In this document: positions 52,670 through 63,200 of the stretch, one piece after another | Layout of the letters: each line of letters starts with the position of its first letter | Position numbering within the stretch: position 1 is the stretch's first letter | From: Sphingomonas hankookensis | GTDB taxonomy: Bacteria; Pseudomonadota; Alphaproteobacteria; Sphingomonadales; Sphingomonadaceae | Direction: 5' to 3' | Assembly (NCBI RefSeq): GCF_022664465.1 | Contig: NZ_JAKREV010000001.1 | Span: 434,001 to 498,000 of the forward strand | DNA length: 64,000 bases | Program-made: the position numbers and the translations under genes | Notes under the pieces: model-generated | What the model saw: only the letters and a program-made list of their open reading frames with translations | What the model was told of the DNA's origin: nothing | Database searches by the model: none

Positions 52670-53107
52670 TCAGGCTGCTTCGGCGATCGGCTGCTCGACC
52701 AGACGGTCGAGCGCCAGCACCAGGATCATGCGATTGTCGATCGTCGCAAGCCCGTCGAGGAAGCGCGACGCTTCGGTATCGCCCATGTCGGGCACCGGCT
52801 GCATCGCGTCCGGGTGGACCGACACGATGTCGTTCACCGCATCGACGATGATGCCCTGCAACTGCTCGCCGATCCGCACCACGATGATGACGTGGCGCGC
52901 CGACGGGTCGGTCATGCCCCAGTTCAGCCGGTGGCGCAGGTCGAACACCGGCAACACCACGCCGCGCAGGTTCACGACGCCGCGCACATAGGGCGGCACG
53001 TTGGGCAGCGGGGTGGCCGGCGACCAGGCACGAATCTCGCGGATCGCCATGATGTCGACGCCCAGAATCTGGTCGCCGAGCTGGAAGGTGATGAGTTGGC
53101 GGGACAT
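52670..53107 (-). CDS. cheW: CheW adaptor protein
   Basis: 145 aa. CheW fold: LGVDIMAIREI, PPYVRGVVNLRGVVLPVFDLR and IIVDAVNDIVSV, linking receptors to CheA. Start ATG with GGAACC before it. Lies between cheY and the degenerate cheB. Confidence 0.95.
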   Translation of the reverse strand: MSRQLITFQLGDQILGVDIMAIREIRAWSPATPLPNVPPYVRGVVNLRGVVLPVFDLRHRLNWGMTDPSARHVIIVVRIGEQLQGIIVDAVNDIVSVHPDAMQPVPDMGDTEASRFLDGLATIDNRMILVLALDRLVEQPIAEAA

Positions 53108-53130
53108 GGTCGGTTCCTCGGGCGACAGGA

Positions 53131-53493
53131 TCAGTGCAGGACGCGCCGGATCGCGGCGGCCAGCTTTTCGGGATGGAAGGGCTTCACGATCCAGCCGGTG
53201 GCCCCGGCGTCGCGCGCGCGCTGCTTCTTTTCGTCCGAGCTTTCGGTGGTGAGCACCAGGATCGGCAGGCTGCGGCGCCCCTGCCCGCGCACTTCGGAGA
53301 TCAGTCCGAACCCGTCCATGCGCGGCATATTGATATCGGTGATCAGCAGGTCGGGCTGGAACCCGTCGAGCTTTTCCAGCGCATGGACGCCGTCCTCGGC
53401 CTCCACGACGCTGTATCCCAGATCGGTAAGCGCGACCCGCAGCAACATTCGCATGCTGGGCGAATCGTCGACGGTCATGATCGTCTTTGCCAC
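53131..53493 (-). CDS. cheY: CheY response regulator
   Basis: 120 aa from GTG 53491-53493: GGGAG nine bases upstream. VDDSPSMRMLL (D-D pair), DLLITDINMPRMDG with the phospho-Asp, TTESSD and KPFHP form the complete receiver, with no output domain. The motor target is the flagellar switch. The upstream ATG 53524-53526 overlaps cheD's stop and is an alternative. Confidence 0.95.
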   Translation of the reverse strand: MAKTIMTVDDSPSMRMLLRVALTDLGYSVVEAEDGVHALEKLDGFQPDLLITDINMPRMDGFGLISEVRGQGRRSLPILVLTTESSDEKKQRARDAGATGWIVKPFHPEKLAAAIRRVLH

Positions 53494-53525
53494 GGTTAGA
53501 GGCTCCCTCGGTACAATTTCGGTCA

Positions 53526-54071
53526 TCAGAAAAATTCCACGTCGCCGACGGCAGCGGGCGGCGGCGGGGGTTGGCGCACGACGATCGGCGGTGCCACGTC
53601 GGTCACCGATCGGCATCGTGCCAGCCCCACTGCCGCGCGAAACTCCACACGCCGCGCCTTCGTCCCCCCCACGTCCTCACCAACCAGCGCAATCCGTTCC
53701 TCGCGCAAAAAAGTACGGGCGAAGGCGATGTTGGCACCACCGATATCGCGAAATCCTTCACGCATCGTTGCACCGCCAAAAATCCGCGCGCGCAATCGCG
53801 ATCGCGCGGCACCGCGCGCCAGCATCGCGTTGATCAGCACTTCCATCGCATAGACGCCGTAACGCTGCATCGATGCGGTGTCGGTCGCCGTCCCGTCGGC
53901 CAGCAGATAGTGGTTGATCCCGCCGATCTGCGCGACCGGATCGTAAAAGCAGGCGGCGACGCAACTGCCGAGCACGGTCGTCAGCACGACATCGCGTTCG
54001 TCGCTGACCTGCATCTCCCCCTGCGCGACGGTGCGTCGGCGCAGGCCGTCGCGGTTGGCGAGCGCGGTCAT
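53526..54071 (-). CDS. cheD: CheD, receptor glutamine deamidase
   Basis: 181 aa. Catalytic Cys in LGSCVAACFYDP, His in GGINHYLLAD, and FGGATMREG match CheD. ATG overlaps the cheB stop (ATGA). The C-terminus is Pro-rich (RQPPPPPAAVGDVEFF). Confidence 0.93.
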   Translation of the reverse strand: MTALANRDGLRRRTVAQGEMQVSDERDVVLTTVLGSCVAACFYDPVAQIGGINHYLLADGTATDTASMQRYGVYAMEVLINAMLARGAARSRLRARIFGGATMREGFRDIGGANIAFARTFLREERIALVGEDVGGTKARRVEFRAAVGLARCRSVTDVAPPIVVRQPPPPPAAVGDVEFF

Positions 54072-55105
54072 GCGGCGCATTCCTGCAACAGTCGACCGGC
54101 GATGCGGCGCAGCGGCAGCTGTTCGGCGACGGCACCGATCTGAAACGCGATGGCGGGCATGCCGTAGACGACGCTGGTCGCCTTGTCCTGACCGAAGGTC
54201 ATCGATCCGGCGGCGCGCATCGCTTTCATCCCCTCCGCCCCGTCACAGCCCATGCCGGTCAGGATCGCGGCGGTCGCGTCGCGCCCCGCCAGCCGGGCGA
54301 CCGAATGGAACAGCCGGTCGACCGACGGGCGATGGCCGTTGATCTTGTCGCCTTCGACCAGCCGACAATGGCGGCGATCGCCACTGCCGCCGATCTCCAT
54401 GTGACGTTCGCCACCGGGCGCCAGATAAACCTTGCCCACCATCAGCGGCGCACCGGGGCGCGCTTCCTCGACGCTCGGCGCGCACAGCCGGTTGAGCCGC
54501 GCGGCGAAGCTGGGCGTGAAGGTCGCCGGCATATGCTGGACGATGACGGTCGGCGGGCAATTGGCCGGAAAGATCGACAGCAGTTCGATCAATGCCTCGA
54601 CCCCGCCCGTCGACGCGCCGATCGCGATCATCGCACCGGGCCGCGGGGTATAGCTCGCGCGCTCGTGGACCGGCGGCGCGGCCCGCACCGGCGCGGGGCG
54701 GGCGGCGGGACGCGAGGTGGCCGCGGCACGGACTAGGTCGGTCAGTTCGGTGGTACAGGCCTGATCGATCCCGCTCATCAACCGCGTCTTGTCGAAACAG
54801 TCGAAGGCGCCGCGCTCCAGCGCGGTCAGGCTGGCTTCGGCCCCTTGCGCGGTCAGCGTGGAGAGCATGACGACCGGCGTCGGGCGCAGCCGCATCAGCC
54901 GTTCGAGGAAGTCGAGCCCGCTCATCCCCGGCATTTCGATGTCGAGGGTCACGACGTCGGGGTCGAGCGCCTTGATCTGGGCGCGCGCCTCGTCGGCGCT
55001 GGCGGCGGTGCCGACGACCTCGATGCCGGAATCGGCGAGCAGGCGGCGGCGGATGATCGCCTGCATCGCCAGCGAATCGTCGACGATCAGCGTACGGACG
55101 CTCAT
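54068..55105 (-). CDS. cheB: CheB, protein-glutamate methylesterase
   Basis: 345 aa. Receiver with D10 and D55 (TLDIEMPGMSG), a Pro/Ala linker (about 128-152), then the esterase with S165 (IGASTGG), H191 (IVQHMP) and D288 (GMGCDGAEG). Removes receptor methyl groups when phosphorylated. Starts in ATGA overlap with cheR. Confidence 0.96.
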   Translation of the reverse strand: MSVRTLIVDDSLAMQAIIRRRLLADSGIEVVGTAASADEARAQIKALDPDVVTLDIEMPGMSGLDFLERLMRLRPTPVVMLSTLTAQGAEASLTALERGAFDCFDKTRLMSGIDQACTTELTDLVRAAATSRPAARPAPVRAAPPVHERASYTPRPGAMIAIGASTGGVEALIELLSIFPANCPPTVIVQHMPATFTPSFAARLNRLCAPSVEEARPGAPLMVGKVYLAPGGERHMEIGGSGDRRHCRLVEGDKINGHRPSVDRLFHSVARLAGRDATAAILTGMGCDGAEGMKAMRAAGSMTFGQDKATSVVYGMPAIAFQIGAVAEQLPLRRIAGRLLQECAA

Positions 55106-55965
55106 GCGGCGACCTTCTGATAGGCGGTGCGGCCGATGCTCTGGAACTTGTGCTGCACCGCCCCGATCAACCGCTCCGAATGCCCGATATACAGCATGCC
55201 CCCAGCCTCCAGTCGATCGGCGAGCCGCGCCAGCAGGCGCTCTTTCGTGGGCTCGTCGAAATAGATCATGACGTTGCGACAGAAGATCGTGTCGAACCGC
55301 CCCTTGATCGGCCAATCGCCGAGCAGGTTGAGCGGTCGGAACGCGATCGCGTCGCGCAGCATGGGGTCGACGACCAGGTCGTCACCCTCCCCCCGGGTCC
55401 ATGCCGTGCGCAGCGATGCGGGTACGGTCCGCATCGTTTCCTTCGAATATTGCCCGGCGCGCGCGGTCGCCAGGACGCTGGGCGACACGTCGGTCGCCAG
55501 CATGCGCAGATCGGCCTTAAGCAGGCGCTGGGCGCCGCTGCGATCGGCGCCGAACATCGCCATCAGCCATGAATAGGGCTCTTCGCCGCTCGAACACGCC
55601 GCCGACCACAGCCGTACCCGCCCGCCCTTGGCGAGACGATCGGCGAGCGGTGGCCAGATGCGTTCGACGAAATCCTCGAAATGATGGTTTTCGCGGAAGA
55701 AGCTGGTGTGGTTGGTCGTCAGCGCATCGATCGCCCGCGCCCGCTCGACGGTATCGCGACCGATCAGCGTGACATAGTCGGCAAAGGTTTCGAGCCCGCA
55801 CGCCCGCACGCGCGGTGCGATCCGGCCGTAGACCAGCTGCGCCTTGCCATCGGGCAGCAGGATGCCGACCTCGTCATACACCAGCGCGGCGATCGCGCGG
55901 TGGTCCGCGGCGCGAAAGTCGAATTCGCGCGCGCGGGTGTCGGCGAGGGCGGCGGTGCGGTTCAT
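55102..55965 (-). CDS. cheR: CheR, receptor methyltransferase
   Basis: 287 aa. N-terminal helical domain, then SAM-binding SAACSSGEEPYS, TNHTSFFRENHHF, FCRNVMIYFDEPTK and YIGHSERL. Methylates receptors using SAM. ATGA overlap with cheA. Confidence 0.96.
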   Translation of the reverse strand: MNRTAALADTRAREFDFRAADHRAIAALVYDEVGILLPDGKAQLVYGRIAPRVRACGLETFADYVTLIGRDTVERARAIDALTTNHTSFFRENHHFEDFVERIWPPLADRLAKGGRVRLWSAACSSGEEPYSWLMAMFGADRSGAQRLLKADLRMLATDVSPSVLATARAGQYSKETMRTVPASLRTAWTRGEGDDLVVDPMLRDAIAFRPLNLLGDWPIKGRFDTIFCRNVMIYFDEPTKERLLARLADRLEAGGMLYIGHSERLIGAVQHKFQSIGRTAYQKVAA

Positions 55966-58121
55966 GCCGCCAGTGCCGACCGGCTGACGAAGCGTCCGCC
56001 GCGCGAGGTCAGCGCATCCACATCGGCGATCAGCGCGACACGCCCGTCGCCGAGAATCGTCGCGCCGGCCACGCCGTCGATCGCCTGATAATTGGCTTCG
56101 AGGCTCTTCACGACGACCTGCCGCTGGTCCTGAATGGTATCGACCAGCAGCGCCGCCTGGCCATGGTCGCCCTCGACCACGATCAGCACCGCATCGGTCG
56201 CGTTGCGCTCTGCGCCGTCGATCCCGAGATAGTCGGCGATGCGCAGCACCGGCACATAGGCGCCGCGCACGTCGAGCAGCGTGCCGTCCGGCCCCAGCCG
56301 GCTCAGCGCGACCTCGTCGGGGCGCAGGCTCTCGACGATGTGGCTGAGCGGAATGACGAAGGTCTGGTCGCCGACCGTGACGATCATCCCGTCAAGCACC
56401 GCCAGCGTCAGCGGCAGGCTGAGCGAGAAGCTCGACCCGAAGCCTTCGCGCGACTGGATGCCGATGCGGCCGCCCAGCGCCTGGATGTTCTTGCGCACCA
56501 CATCCATGCCGACACCGCGTCCGGAGACGTTGGTGATCGCCGCCGCGGTCGAGAAGCCGGGCGCGAAGATCAGGTTGTCGATCTCCTCCTCGCTCAGCAC
56601 CGCATCGGGCAGGATGATGCCCTTCTCGATCGCCTTGGCCTTCACGCGGGCGCGGTTGATCCCCTGCCCGTCATCGGCGACGGTGATGACGATCCGGCCC
56701 GACTGGTGCGCAGCCGACAGGCGCACGACGCCCTCGGCCGACTTGCCGTTGGCGACGCGCACGTCGGGCATTTCGAGGCCATGGTCGACGGCGTTGCGGA
56801 TCAGGTGGGTCAGCGGCTCGCCGATACGCTCGACCACGGTCTTGTCGACCTCGGTCATCTCGCCTTCGATGTCGAGGCGGACGCGCTTGCCGGTTTCGCC
56901 CTCCAGTTCGCGGATGATGCGCGGCACGCGGCTGAACACCGTCTTCATCGGCTGCGCGCGGATCGCCATCGTCGATTCCTGCAGCTCGCGCGTCAGGTGT
57001 TCGAGGTCGCTCAGTTCCGAAATGCCGCCCATCTGGTTCTCGGCCAGCCGCTGCGCGAGCATCGCCTGCGTGATCACCAGCTCACCGACCAGATTGACCA
57101 GCCGGTCGAGCTTGTCGAGGTCGACGCGGATCGTCTGTGCCGCCGGCGCCGCGGCGGGCGACGGCGCGGCACTGCGCGGGGCGGCCTTTTCCTCGACCGG
57201 TTCGGCGACGGCGACCGGTGCCGGTGCAGGCGCAGGTGCGGGCGCAGGTGGCGGCGGCGTCGGTTCTTCGACGATGGCCGCCGGGGCCGCGACCGAATCG
57301 AGCAGATCGAACAGCGCATCGACGCTGTCTTCGGCCATCGCCGGTTCGGCATCGCCGCGGGTCAGCGTGATGACCGACGGATCGCCGAATTCGAACACCG
57401 CGCGGATATCGTCCTCGGCAACGCTCGCCGGCAGCGACACGTCCCATGCCAGATAGCCGCATTCGGGCTCGATCGCTTCCAGCGTCGGCAGCTCGGCCCG
57501 GTCGCAGGTAGTGACCTTGCCCCCGAGCATCGTCAGTTCGCGCAGCAGCAGCAACGGTTCGGCGCCATGTTCGAACGCCTTCGCACCGGGCGCGAAGCGC
57601 AGGCGCCAGCCATTGGCGGCGTCCGCACCGTCCTCGGACTGGGCGACATCGCCCAGCATCGACATCAGGTCGTCGAAATCGTCGGAGATCGCGACCACCG
57701 GTGCCGCTGCGGGCGCCGCGGCCTTTGCCGCCGCCGGCGCGGTATCGCCGCCGGCTGCCGCCATCAGCCGTTCGAGCATCGCCGCATCGGCCGGCGGCGT
57801 GTCGCCGTCGCGCGCCGCCGCGACATGGTCGGCCAGCACGTCGAACGCGCCGACCACCACGTCGAGCAGCGCGGGCGTCAGCTCCAGCGTGCCGTTGCGG
57901 ATCAGGTCGAGCAGCGTTTCATATTGATGGGTATAGGCCTGGAGCCGTTCATGGCCGAACGCCCCTGCGCCGCCCTTGATCGAATGGACGCAACGGAACA
58001 CGCCGTTGATCGTCTCCGAATCACGGTCGCCATCGCGCAACTGGGCGAAGTTGCCCTCCATCGCGGCGAGCCCTTCCTCGCACTCCTGGAAGAAGATTTG
58101 CTGGATTGCGTCGAGGTCCAT
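55962..58121 (-). CDS. cheA: CheA histidine kinase
   Basis: 719 aa. P1 with H46 in VHSIKGGAGAFG; an acidic middle and a long Pro/Ala linker; P3 LDKLDRLVNLVGELVITQ; P4 ATPase with IRNAVDHGLE, DDGQGI, GRGVGMDVVR; P5 CheW-like. A second weakly conserved P2-type part precedes P3. Phosphorylates CheY and CheB. First cytoplasmic gene after the STAS protein. Confidence 0.96.
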   Translation of the reverse strand: MDLDAIQQIFFQECEEGLAAMEGNFAQLRDGDRDSETINGVFRCVHSIKGGAGAFGHERLQAYTHQYETLLDLIRNGTLELTPALLDVVVGAFDVLADHVAAARDGDTPPADAAMLERLMAAAGGDTAPAAAKAAAPAAAPVVAISDDFDDLMSMLGDVAQSEDGADAANGWRLRFAPGAKAFEHGAEPLLLLRELTMLGGKVTTCDRAELPTLEAIEPECGYLAWDVSLPASVAEDDIRAVFEFGDPSVITLTRGDAEPAMAEDSVDALFDLLDSVAAPAAIVEEPTPPPPAPAPAPAPAPVAVAEPVEEKAAPRSAAPSPAAAPAAQTIRVDLDKLDRLVNLVGELVITQAMLAQRLAENQMGGISELSDLEHLTRELQESTMAIRAQPMKTVFSRVPRIIRELEGETGKRVRLDIEGEMTEVDKTVVERIGEPLTHLIRNAVDHGLEMPDVRVANGKSAEGVVRLSAAHQSGRIVITVADDGQGINRARVKAKAIEKGIILPDAVLSEEEIDNLIFAPGFSTAAAITNVSGRGVGMDVVRKNIQALGGRIGIQSREGFGSSFSLSLPLTLAVLDGMIVTVGDQTFVIPLSHIVESLRPDEVALSRLGPDGTLLDVRGAYVPVLRIADYLGIDGAERNATDAVLIVVEGDHGQAALLVDTIQDQRQVVVKSLEANYQAIDGVAGATILGDGRVALIADVDALTSRGGRFVSRSALAA

Positions 58122-58135
58122 GGGTCGCTCCGAAA

Positions 58136-58399
58136 TCAGGCGGCGATGAGGGTGTCGAGTGCCGCCAGCGTCGCCATGTCGGCAAACACCGGGCTCGCGC
58201 CGACGATGCGGAAGTCCAGTTCGGCGTCCTCGGCCGCGGCCTCCGCCGCTGCCAGCACCTGCAGGCAGGCCTGCCCGATCCGCTCGACCGCCGACGCGTC
58301 GAGCGTCACGGGTCCGCCCGCGGCCATGGCGTCACGCAGCGTCTGGCGCAGCGCCGCGGCGGCGGGAGTGTCGAGCACGGCAGGCAGGGCGATGGTCAT
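58136..58399 (-). CDS. STAS-domain protein
   Basis: 87 aa: ATG 58397-58399 (MTIALPAVL). VTLDASAVERIGQACLQVLAAA is the STAS core with a Ser/Ala around the phospho-site position (D-A-S-A-V). Such proteins occur in alphaproteobacterial che operons with CheA. Role unclear. Confidence 0.75.
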   Translation of the reverse strand: MTIALPAVLDTPAAAALRQTLRDAMAAGGPVTLDASAVERIGQACLQVLAAAEAAAEDAELDFRIVGASPVFADMATLAALDTLIAA

Positions 58400-58439
58400 G
58401 GGCGGGTCCGTTGATGAAGGGTGCCGAGGGTCGGGCGGA

Positions 58440-59924
58440 TCAGAATTCGGTCCAGTCGTCATCGTCGACGACCACCGCGGCGGCAGGCGCGGCCCCCCCT
58501 GCCGCAACCTTGCGGCGCGGGGTGGCGGCTATGTCGCGACCGACCTGGGCGACGCGCGCCTGCAACCGGTGGACCGCGCTTTGCGTCGGGGCGTGCCGGA
58601 GCGATGCGGCGCGGGCCGGTGCGGGTGCGAACCCGGCCGCCACGACGCCGTTGCCCAGATTGAAGCGATCGACCTGCCGTGCCAGCTCCTGTGCCTCTTC
58701 GGCCAGGCTGCGGGCGGCGGCGGTCGCCTGTTCGACCATGGCGGCATTCTGCTGGGTCACGCCGTCCATCTCGCTGACGGCGGTGTTGACCTGTTGCAGC
58801 CCGGTCGCCTGCTGATCGGCGGAGGTCGCGATCGCGCTGACCAGCGTGCTGATCTCACCGATGCGGCCGATGATGCGTTGCAACGCCTTGCCGGTTTCGC
58901 TGACCAGTTCGACACCGGTCGCGACCTGTTCCGACGATGCGTTGATCTTCGCCTTCACGTCCTTGGCCGCGTCGGCCGAACGCTGGGCCAGTGCGCGCAC
59001 TTCCGATGCGACGACGGCAAAGCCCTTGCCCGCATCCCCGGCGCGTGCCGCTTCGACCCCGGCGTTCAGCGCCAGCAGGTTGGTCTGGAACGCGATGCCG
59101 TCGATCACCGAGATGATTTCGCCGATCTCGGCCGAGGCGCGCTCGATCCCGTTCATCGCCTCGACCGCACGGCGTACGACGTCGCCCGACTGTTCGGCTT
59201 CGTCGCGCGTCTCGCTGACCACCGCGTTCGTCCGGGTGGCGCCGACGGCGGTTTCGCGGACGGTGCCGGTGATCTGGTCCATCGCAGCCGCGGTCTGTTC
59301 GAGGCTTGCGGCCTGTTGTTCGGTGCGCTGCGACAGGTTGTCCGACGCATCGCGAATGTCGTTGGCACCGTTGTTGATGCCGCTCGTCGCCTCACGCACC
59401 GCCACCAGCACCTCGGACACGGCCTGCATCGCGGTATTGAAGTCGCGCCGCAGCGGTTCGTAATCTGCCGGGAACGTCTCGTTAATGCGGTGGCTGACAT
59501 CGCTCGCCGCCAGCCGCGAAAGCCCCTGGCCCAGTGCGCCGACGACATGCTGCTGCGTCGCCGTGGCGTTCTTCACGATCTGCCCATTGGCGCGGAACAC
59601 TTCCTGCGCGCGTGCCATCCGACCGACGCAGTCGCGATAGTCGAGAAAGCGGATCGGAGAGTCGAAATCGCCGGCGGCAATCCCCTCCATCTGCTCGACA
59701 GAGCCGACATAGGGATCGCATACCATCGTCCGGAACAGGACCGACATTATGATGATCGACAGCAGCGCGCCGCCGGCCACCGCAATCAGCACCGTCGGCG
59801 ACAGCGCACCCGACACGGCAAGCGCGGTCGTCGCGACCGGGACGGCGCCAAGCGCCGTGTAGACTACGCCCATCGCCACGAATTTCTGGCGCACTGGCGC
59901 ATTCTTACGAAACCAATCGATCAT
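58440..59924 (-). CDS. Methyl-accepting chemotaxis receptor with no periplasmic domain
   Basis: 494 aa. TM1 about 16-38 and TM2 about 43-66 with a loop of about four residues; HAMP-like GIAAGDFDSP, then the signalling core with EIISVIDGIAFQTNLLALNA and VEAARAGDAGKGFAVVASEV. The C-terminus DDDWTEF (488-494) is a WxxF-type CheR/CheB tether. First gene of the operon. Probably senses from the cytoplasm or membrane. Confidence 0.94.
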   Translation of the reverse strand: MIDWFRKNAPVRQKFVAMGVVYTALGAVPVATTALAVSGALSPTVLIAVAGGALLSIIIMSVLFRTMVCDPYVGSVEQMEGIAAGDFDSPIRFLDYRDCVGRMARAQEVFRANGQIVKNATATQQHVVGALGQGLSRLAASDVSHRINETFPADYEPLRRDFNTAMQAVSEVLVAVREATSGINNGANDIRDASDNLSQRTEQQAASLEQTAAAMDQITGTVRETAVGATRTNAVVSETRDEAEQSGDVVRRAVEAMNGIERASAEIGEIISVIDGIAFQTNLLALNAGVEAARAGDAGKGFAVVASEVRALAQRSADAAKDVKAKINASSEQVATGVELVSETGKALQRIIGRIGEISTLVSAIATSADQQATGLQQVNTAVSEMDGVTQQNAAMVEQATAAARSLAEEAQELARQVDRFNLGNGVVAAGFAPAPARAASLRHAPTQSAVHRLQARVAQVGRDIAATPRRKVAAGGAAPAAAVVVDDDDWTEF

Positions 59925-60241
59925 GCGACCCGCTCCTATGGCGTCCCCTCACGGGGCTGCCCCCCGGCACACCCTCTGCGATCGTCACAGCTAGATCATA
60001 TCCGTATAATTTCTGGTTAACGATGAACGGCGGGCGCTCGAACGTTCGAATGAGCCGGCGTCCGCTACGCCATCTCCCCGCGAACCATGATCGGATACCG
60101 GATATTATTCTTTATTTTAGTGATGTTGTGCTGAGCGAAAGATTGACAACGCTGGACAGAGTGGTAGCGGTATCACGACCGGATGCTCCGGCACATAGAT
60201 GGGCGGACAGAACCGCTCCACGACATTAGGGGAGATTTTGC
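59925..60241. other. Divergent control region of the chemotaxis operon and TonB receptor
   Basis: 317 bp, no gene seen. Contains a LacI-operator-like site at 60162 and TTGACA at 60143-60148 towards the receptor gene; no clear -10 is present there. Confidence 0.6.
60162..60175 (+). promoter_or_regulatory. LacI-family-like operator before the TonB receptor
   Basis: TGGTAGCGGTATCA, with five of seven pairs symmetric, resembles LacI-family boxes such as TGGTAGCGCTACCA found before sugar-uptake TonB receptors. TTGACA lies 13 bases upstream. No LacI gene is in the window. Confidence 0.4.
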
Positions 60242-63200
60242 ATGAGGGGTCACCTTCTCGGCACGCTCGCGCGCACGTCATCGACCATCGCGCTGGCGGC
60301 GCTCTTCATCGCGCCTGGCATCGCCGCCGCGCAAACCGCCGACACCGCCGTCAATGCCCAGCCCGGCGCCACCGAAGGCACCAACGGCAGCACCGCGCAG
60401 CAGACCGGACAGGACCCGGTCGAGGACGGCGCGGAAATCACCGTCACCGGCATCCGCGCCTCGCTGAACCGCGCGATCGATATCAAGCGCAACTCGGCCG
60501 GCGTCGTCGATGCGATCTCCGCCGAAGACATCGGCAAGTTCCCCGACACCAACCTCGCCGAGTCGCTGCAGCGGATCACCGGCGTGTCGATCAACCGCGT
60601 GAACGGCGAAGGGTCGCAGGTTTCGGTCCGCGGCTTTTCGGGCGGGTTCAACCTCGTCACGCTGAACGGTCGACAGCTGCCCGCATCGAACGTCGACACC
60701 AGCGGCGCGGGCGACTTCGCGCGCGGCACCGGGCGTTCGTTCGACTTCCAGAACCTGGCATCGGAAGGCGTGTCGGCGCTGGAGGTCTACAAGACCGGCC
60801 GCGCCGCGATCCCGTCGGGCGGCATCGGTGCCGCGATCAACGTCGTCACGCGCAAGCCGCTCGAGTCGCGCGAAGGCGGCGTGACCGGATCGGTCGGCGT
60901 GAAGGCCCTGCACGACGTCAGCACCAATGACGGCGTCGGCGCCCGCGTCCTGCCCGAAGTGTCTGGGCTGGTCAGCTGGCGCAACGACTCGCGCACCTTC
61001 GGCCTGTCGGTCTTCGGCAGCTATCAGCGCCGCGACAGCACCTCGGCACAGAGCGCGCCCAACTATTTCACGGTGGTTCCGACCGCCGACGTGCTCAATC
61101 CGGCGGGTCCGTACGTCAACGGACAGACCCAGATCGAGAACCGCCCGACCACGCCGTTCACGCTGATCCCCAACGACAGCCGCTACCAGTTCTCCGAAAA
61201 CAAGCGTGAGCGGATCAACGGACAGGCGGTGGCACAGTTCGCCCCCACCGACCGGCTGACCTTCACGGCCGACGCGCTGTTCGCGCAGAACCGGCTGGAG
61301 GAGCAGCGCAGCGAACAGACCAACTGGTTCAACCGCCCGTTCGGCCAGATCCGCTTCAACGGCAACGACGTGATCGCCACGCCCGATTTCATCTCGGAAA
61401 CGATCAACGGCGTGAAGGACCAGGGCTTCGAACAGCAGTTCCGCGCGACCAAGACCCAGCTGCAGTCCTATGGCCTGAACGGCAAGTGGCAGATGACCGA
61501 CAGTCTGACGCTGAACCTCGATGGCTATCACGCCATCTCGAAATCGACGCCGGATGCGCCCAACGGCACGTCGGTGACGCTGGTATCGCTCGGCGCGCCG
61601 GTCATCAGCGGCCAGTCGATCGACTACAGCACCGGCTTCCCGCAGGTGACGCAGACGATCAACGACCGGATCAACGGCAACGGCAACGGCGTGCTCGACC
61701 TCGGCGATCTCGGCACGCAGATCGGACGGACCAACACCGCGACCCAGCGTCAGCGGATCAACGGCGGTCGTGCCGATCTCGGCTGGGACCTGGGCGGTGG
61801 CAGCCGGTTCGACTTCGGCGGGACCTACACCGACGCGGTCATGACCAGCCAGCGCGTGCAGACCCAGCAGCAGCTGGGCGATTGGGGCATCACCGATCCG
61901 GGCATCGTGCAGCGGCTCGCATCGAACGTGGTCAAGACCTTCTGCCTCGACTGCAAGTTCGACGCGTTCAAGCCGGCGGCCACCGCCCGCACCGCATTCC
62001 GCGGCAACGCGGTAGTGTTGAACGACATCTTCTCCAACTTCTACGCGGCCAACCCGATCAACACGACCGCCAATGATTTCGACAGCGTGGGCGAGAAGAT
62101 CTGGGGTGTGTACGGCCAGATCACCTGGAAGGGTGAAATTGCCGGGCGCACCGCCAACCTGGTGTTCGGCACCCGTTACGAAGAGACCAAGGTCCGCTCT
62201 ACCGCGTTGCAGGCGATCCCCTCGGCGATCAAATGGGATGCCGACAACGACTTTTCGGCGGTGATTTCCTCGACGGCGTCGACCGTGTCGCAGCGTGGCA
62301 ACTACACCAACCTGCTCCCCGCGATCGATTTCAACATCGAGGTGTTCGACAACTTCATCGCCCGCGCCTCGGCCAGCCGTACGCTGGCCCGGCCGGATTA
62401 CGGCAATCTGTTCGCGTCGACGACGGCCGGCGCGCCGACCCGTCCCGTCGCGCTTGGTGGTCGTCCGACGGGCAGTTCGGGCAATGCCGGCCTGCTGCCG
62501 CTCGTTTCCGACAATTTCGACGTGTCGGTGGAGTGGTATTACAAGCCGTCGAGCTATGTCTCGCTCGGCTTCTTCGACAAGCGGGTGCGCAACTTCATCG
62601 GCACGGGCGTGTTCAACCGCACGCTGTTCGACCTGCGCGATCCGTCGTCGGGGGCGGCAGGCACGCGGTCGGGCATCGCCGCCGACCGTCTGCGGGCGCT
62701 GGCGGCGGACCTCAGCGACGTAAACCTGTTCACCTACACCGCGCTGTTGTCCCAGAACGGCGGCAACACCGCCCAGGCCGACGCCGCGTTCCAGGCCAAC
62801 CGCAACGCCGCCGGTGCGCTGAACCAGGATTATGTGAACAGCATCCTGCAGGCCGTCGACATCTTCGGCAACGCGCAGGACCCGCTCTACACCTTCGCGG
62901 TGTCGCAGCCGGTCAACAACCGCGACGGCCATATCTATGGGTTCGAAATGGCCGGGCAGCATTTCTTCGGCAACACCGGTTTCGGCGTGCAGGCGTCCTA
63001 CACCAAGGTGTATGGCGACGTGAACGCCGACATCGCCGCCGACCCCAGCGTCAACGTGTTCGCGCTGACGGGTCTGGGCGACAGCGCCAACGGCTCGATC
63101 ATCTACGACAAGAACGGCCTGTCGGCGCGCGTATCGTACAACTGGCGCGACAAGTTCCTCGCCGCGACCAACCAGGGCGACAGCCGCAACCCGCTGTTCG

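Noticed and set aside
55815..60020. 1401-codon plus-strand frame across the chemotaxis operon
   Set aside because: An antisense shadow of several che genes, rich in Arg, Gln and His with no known domain.
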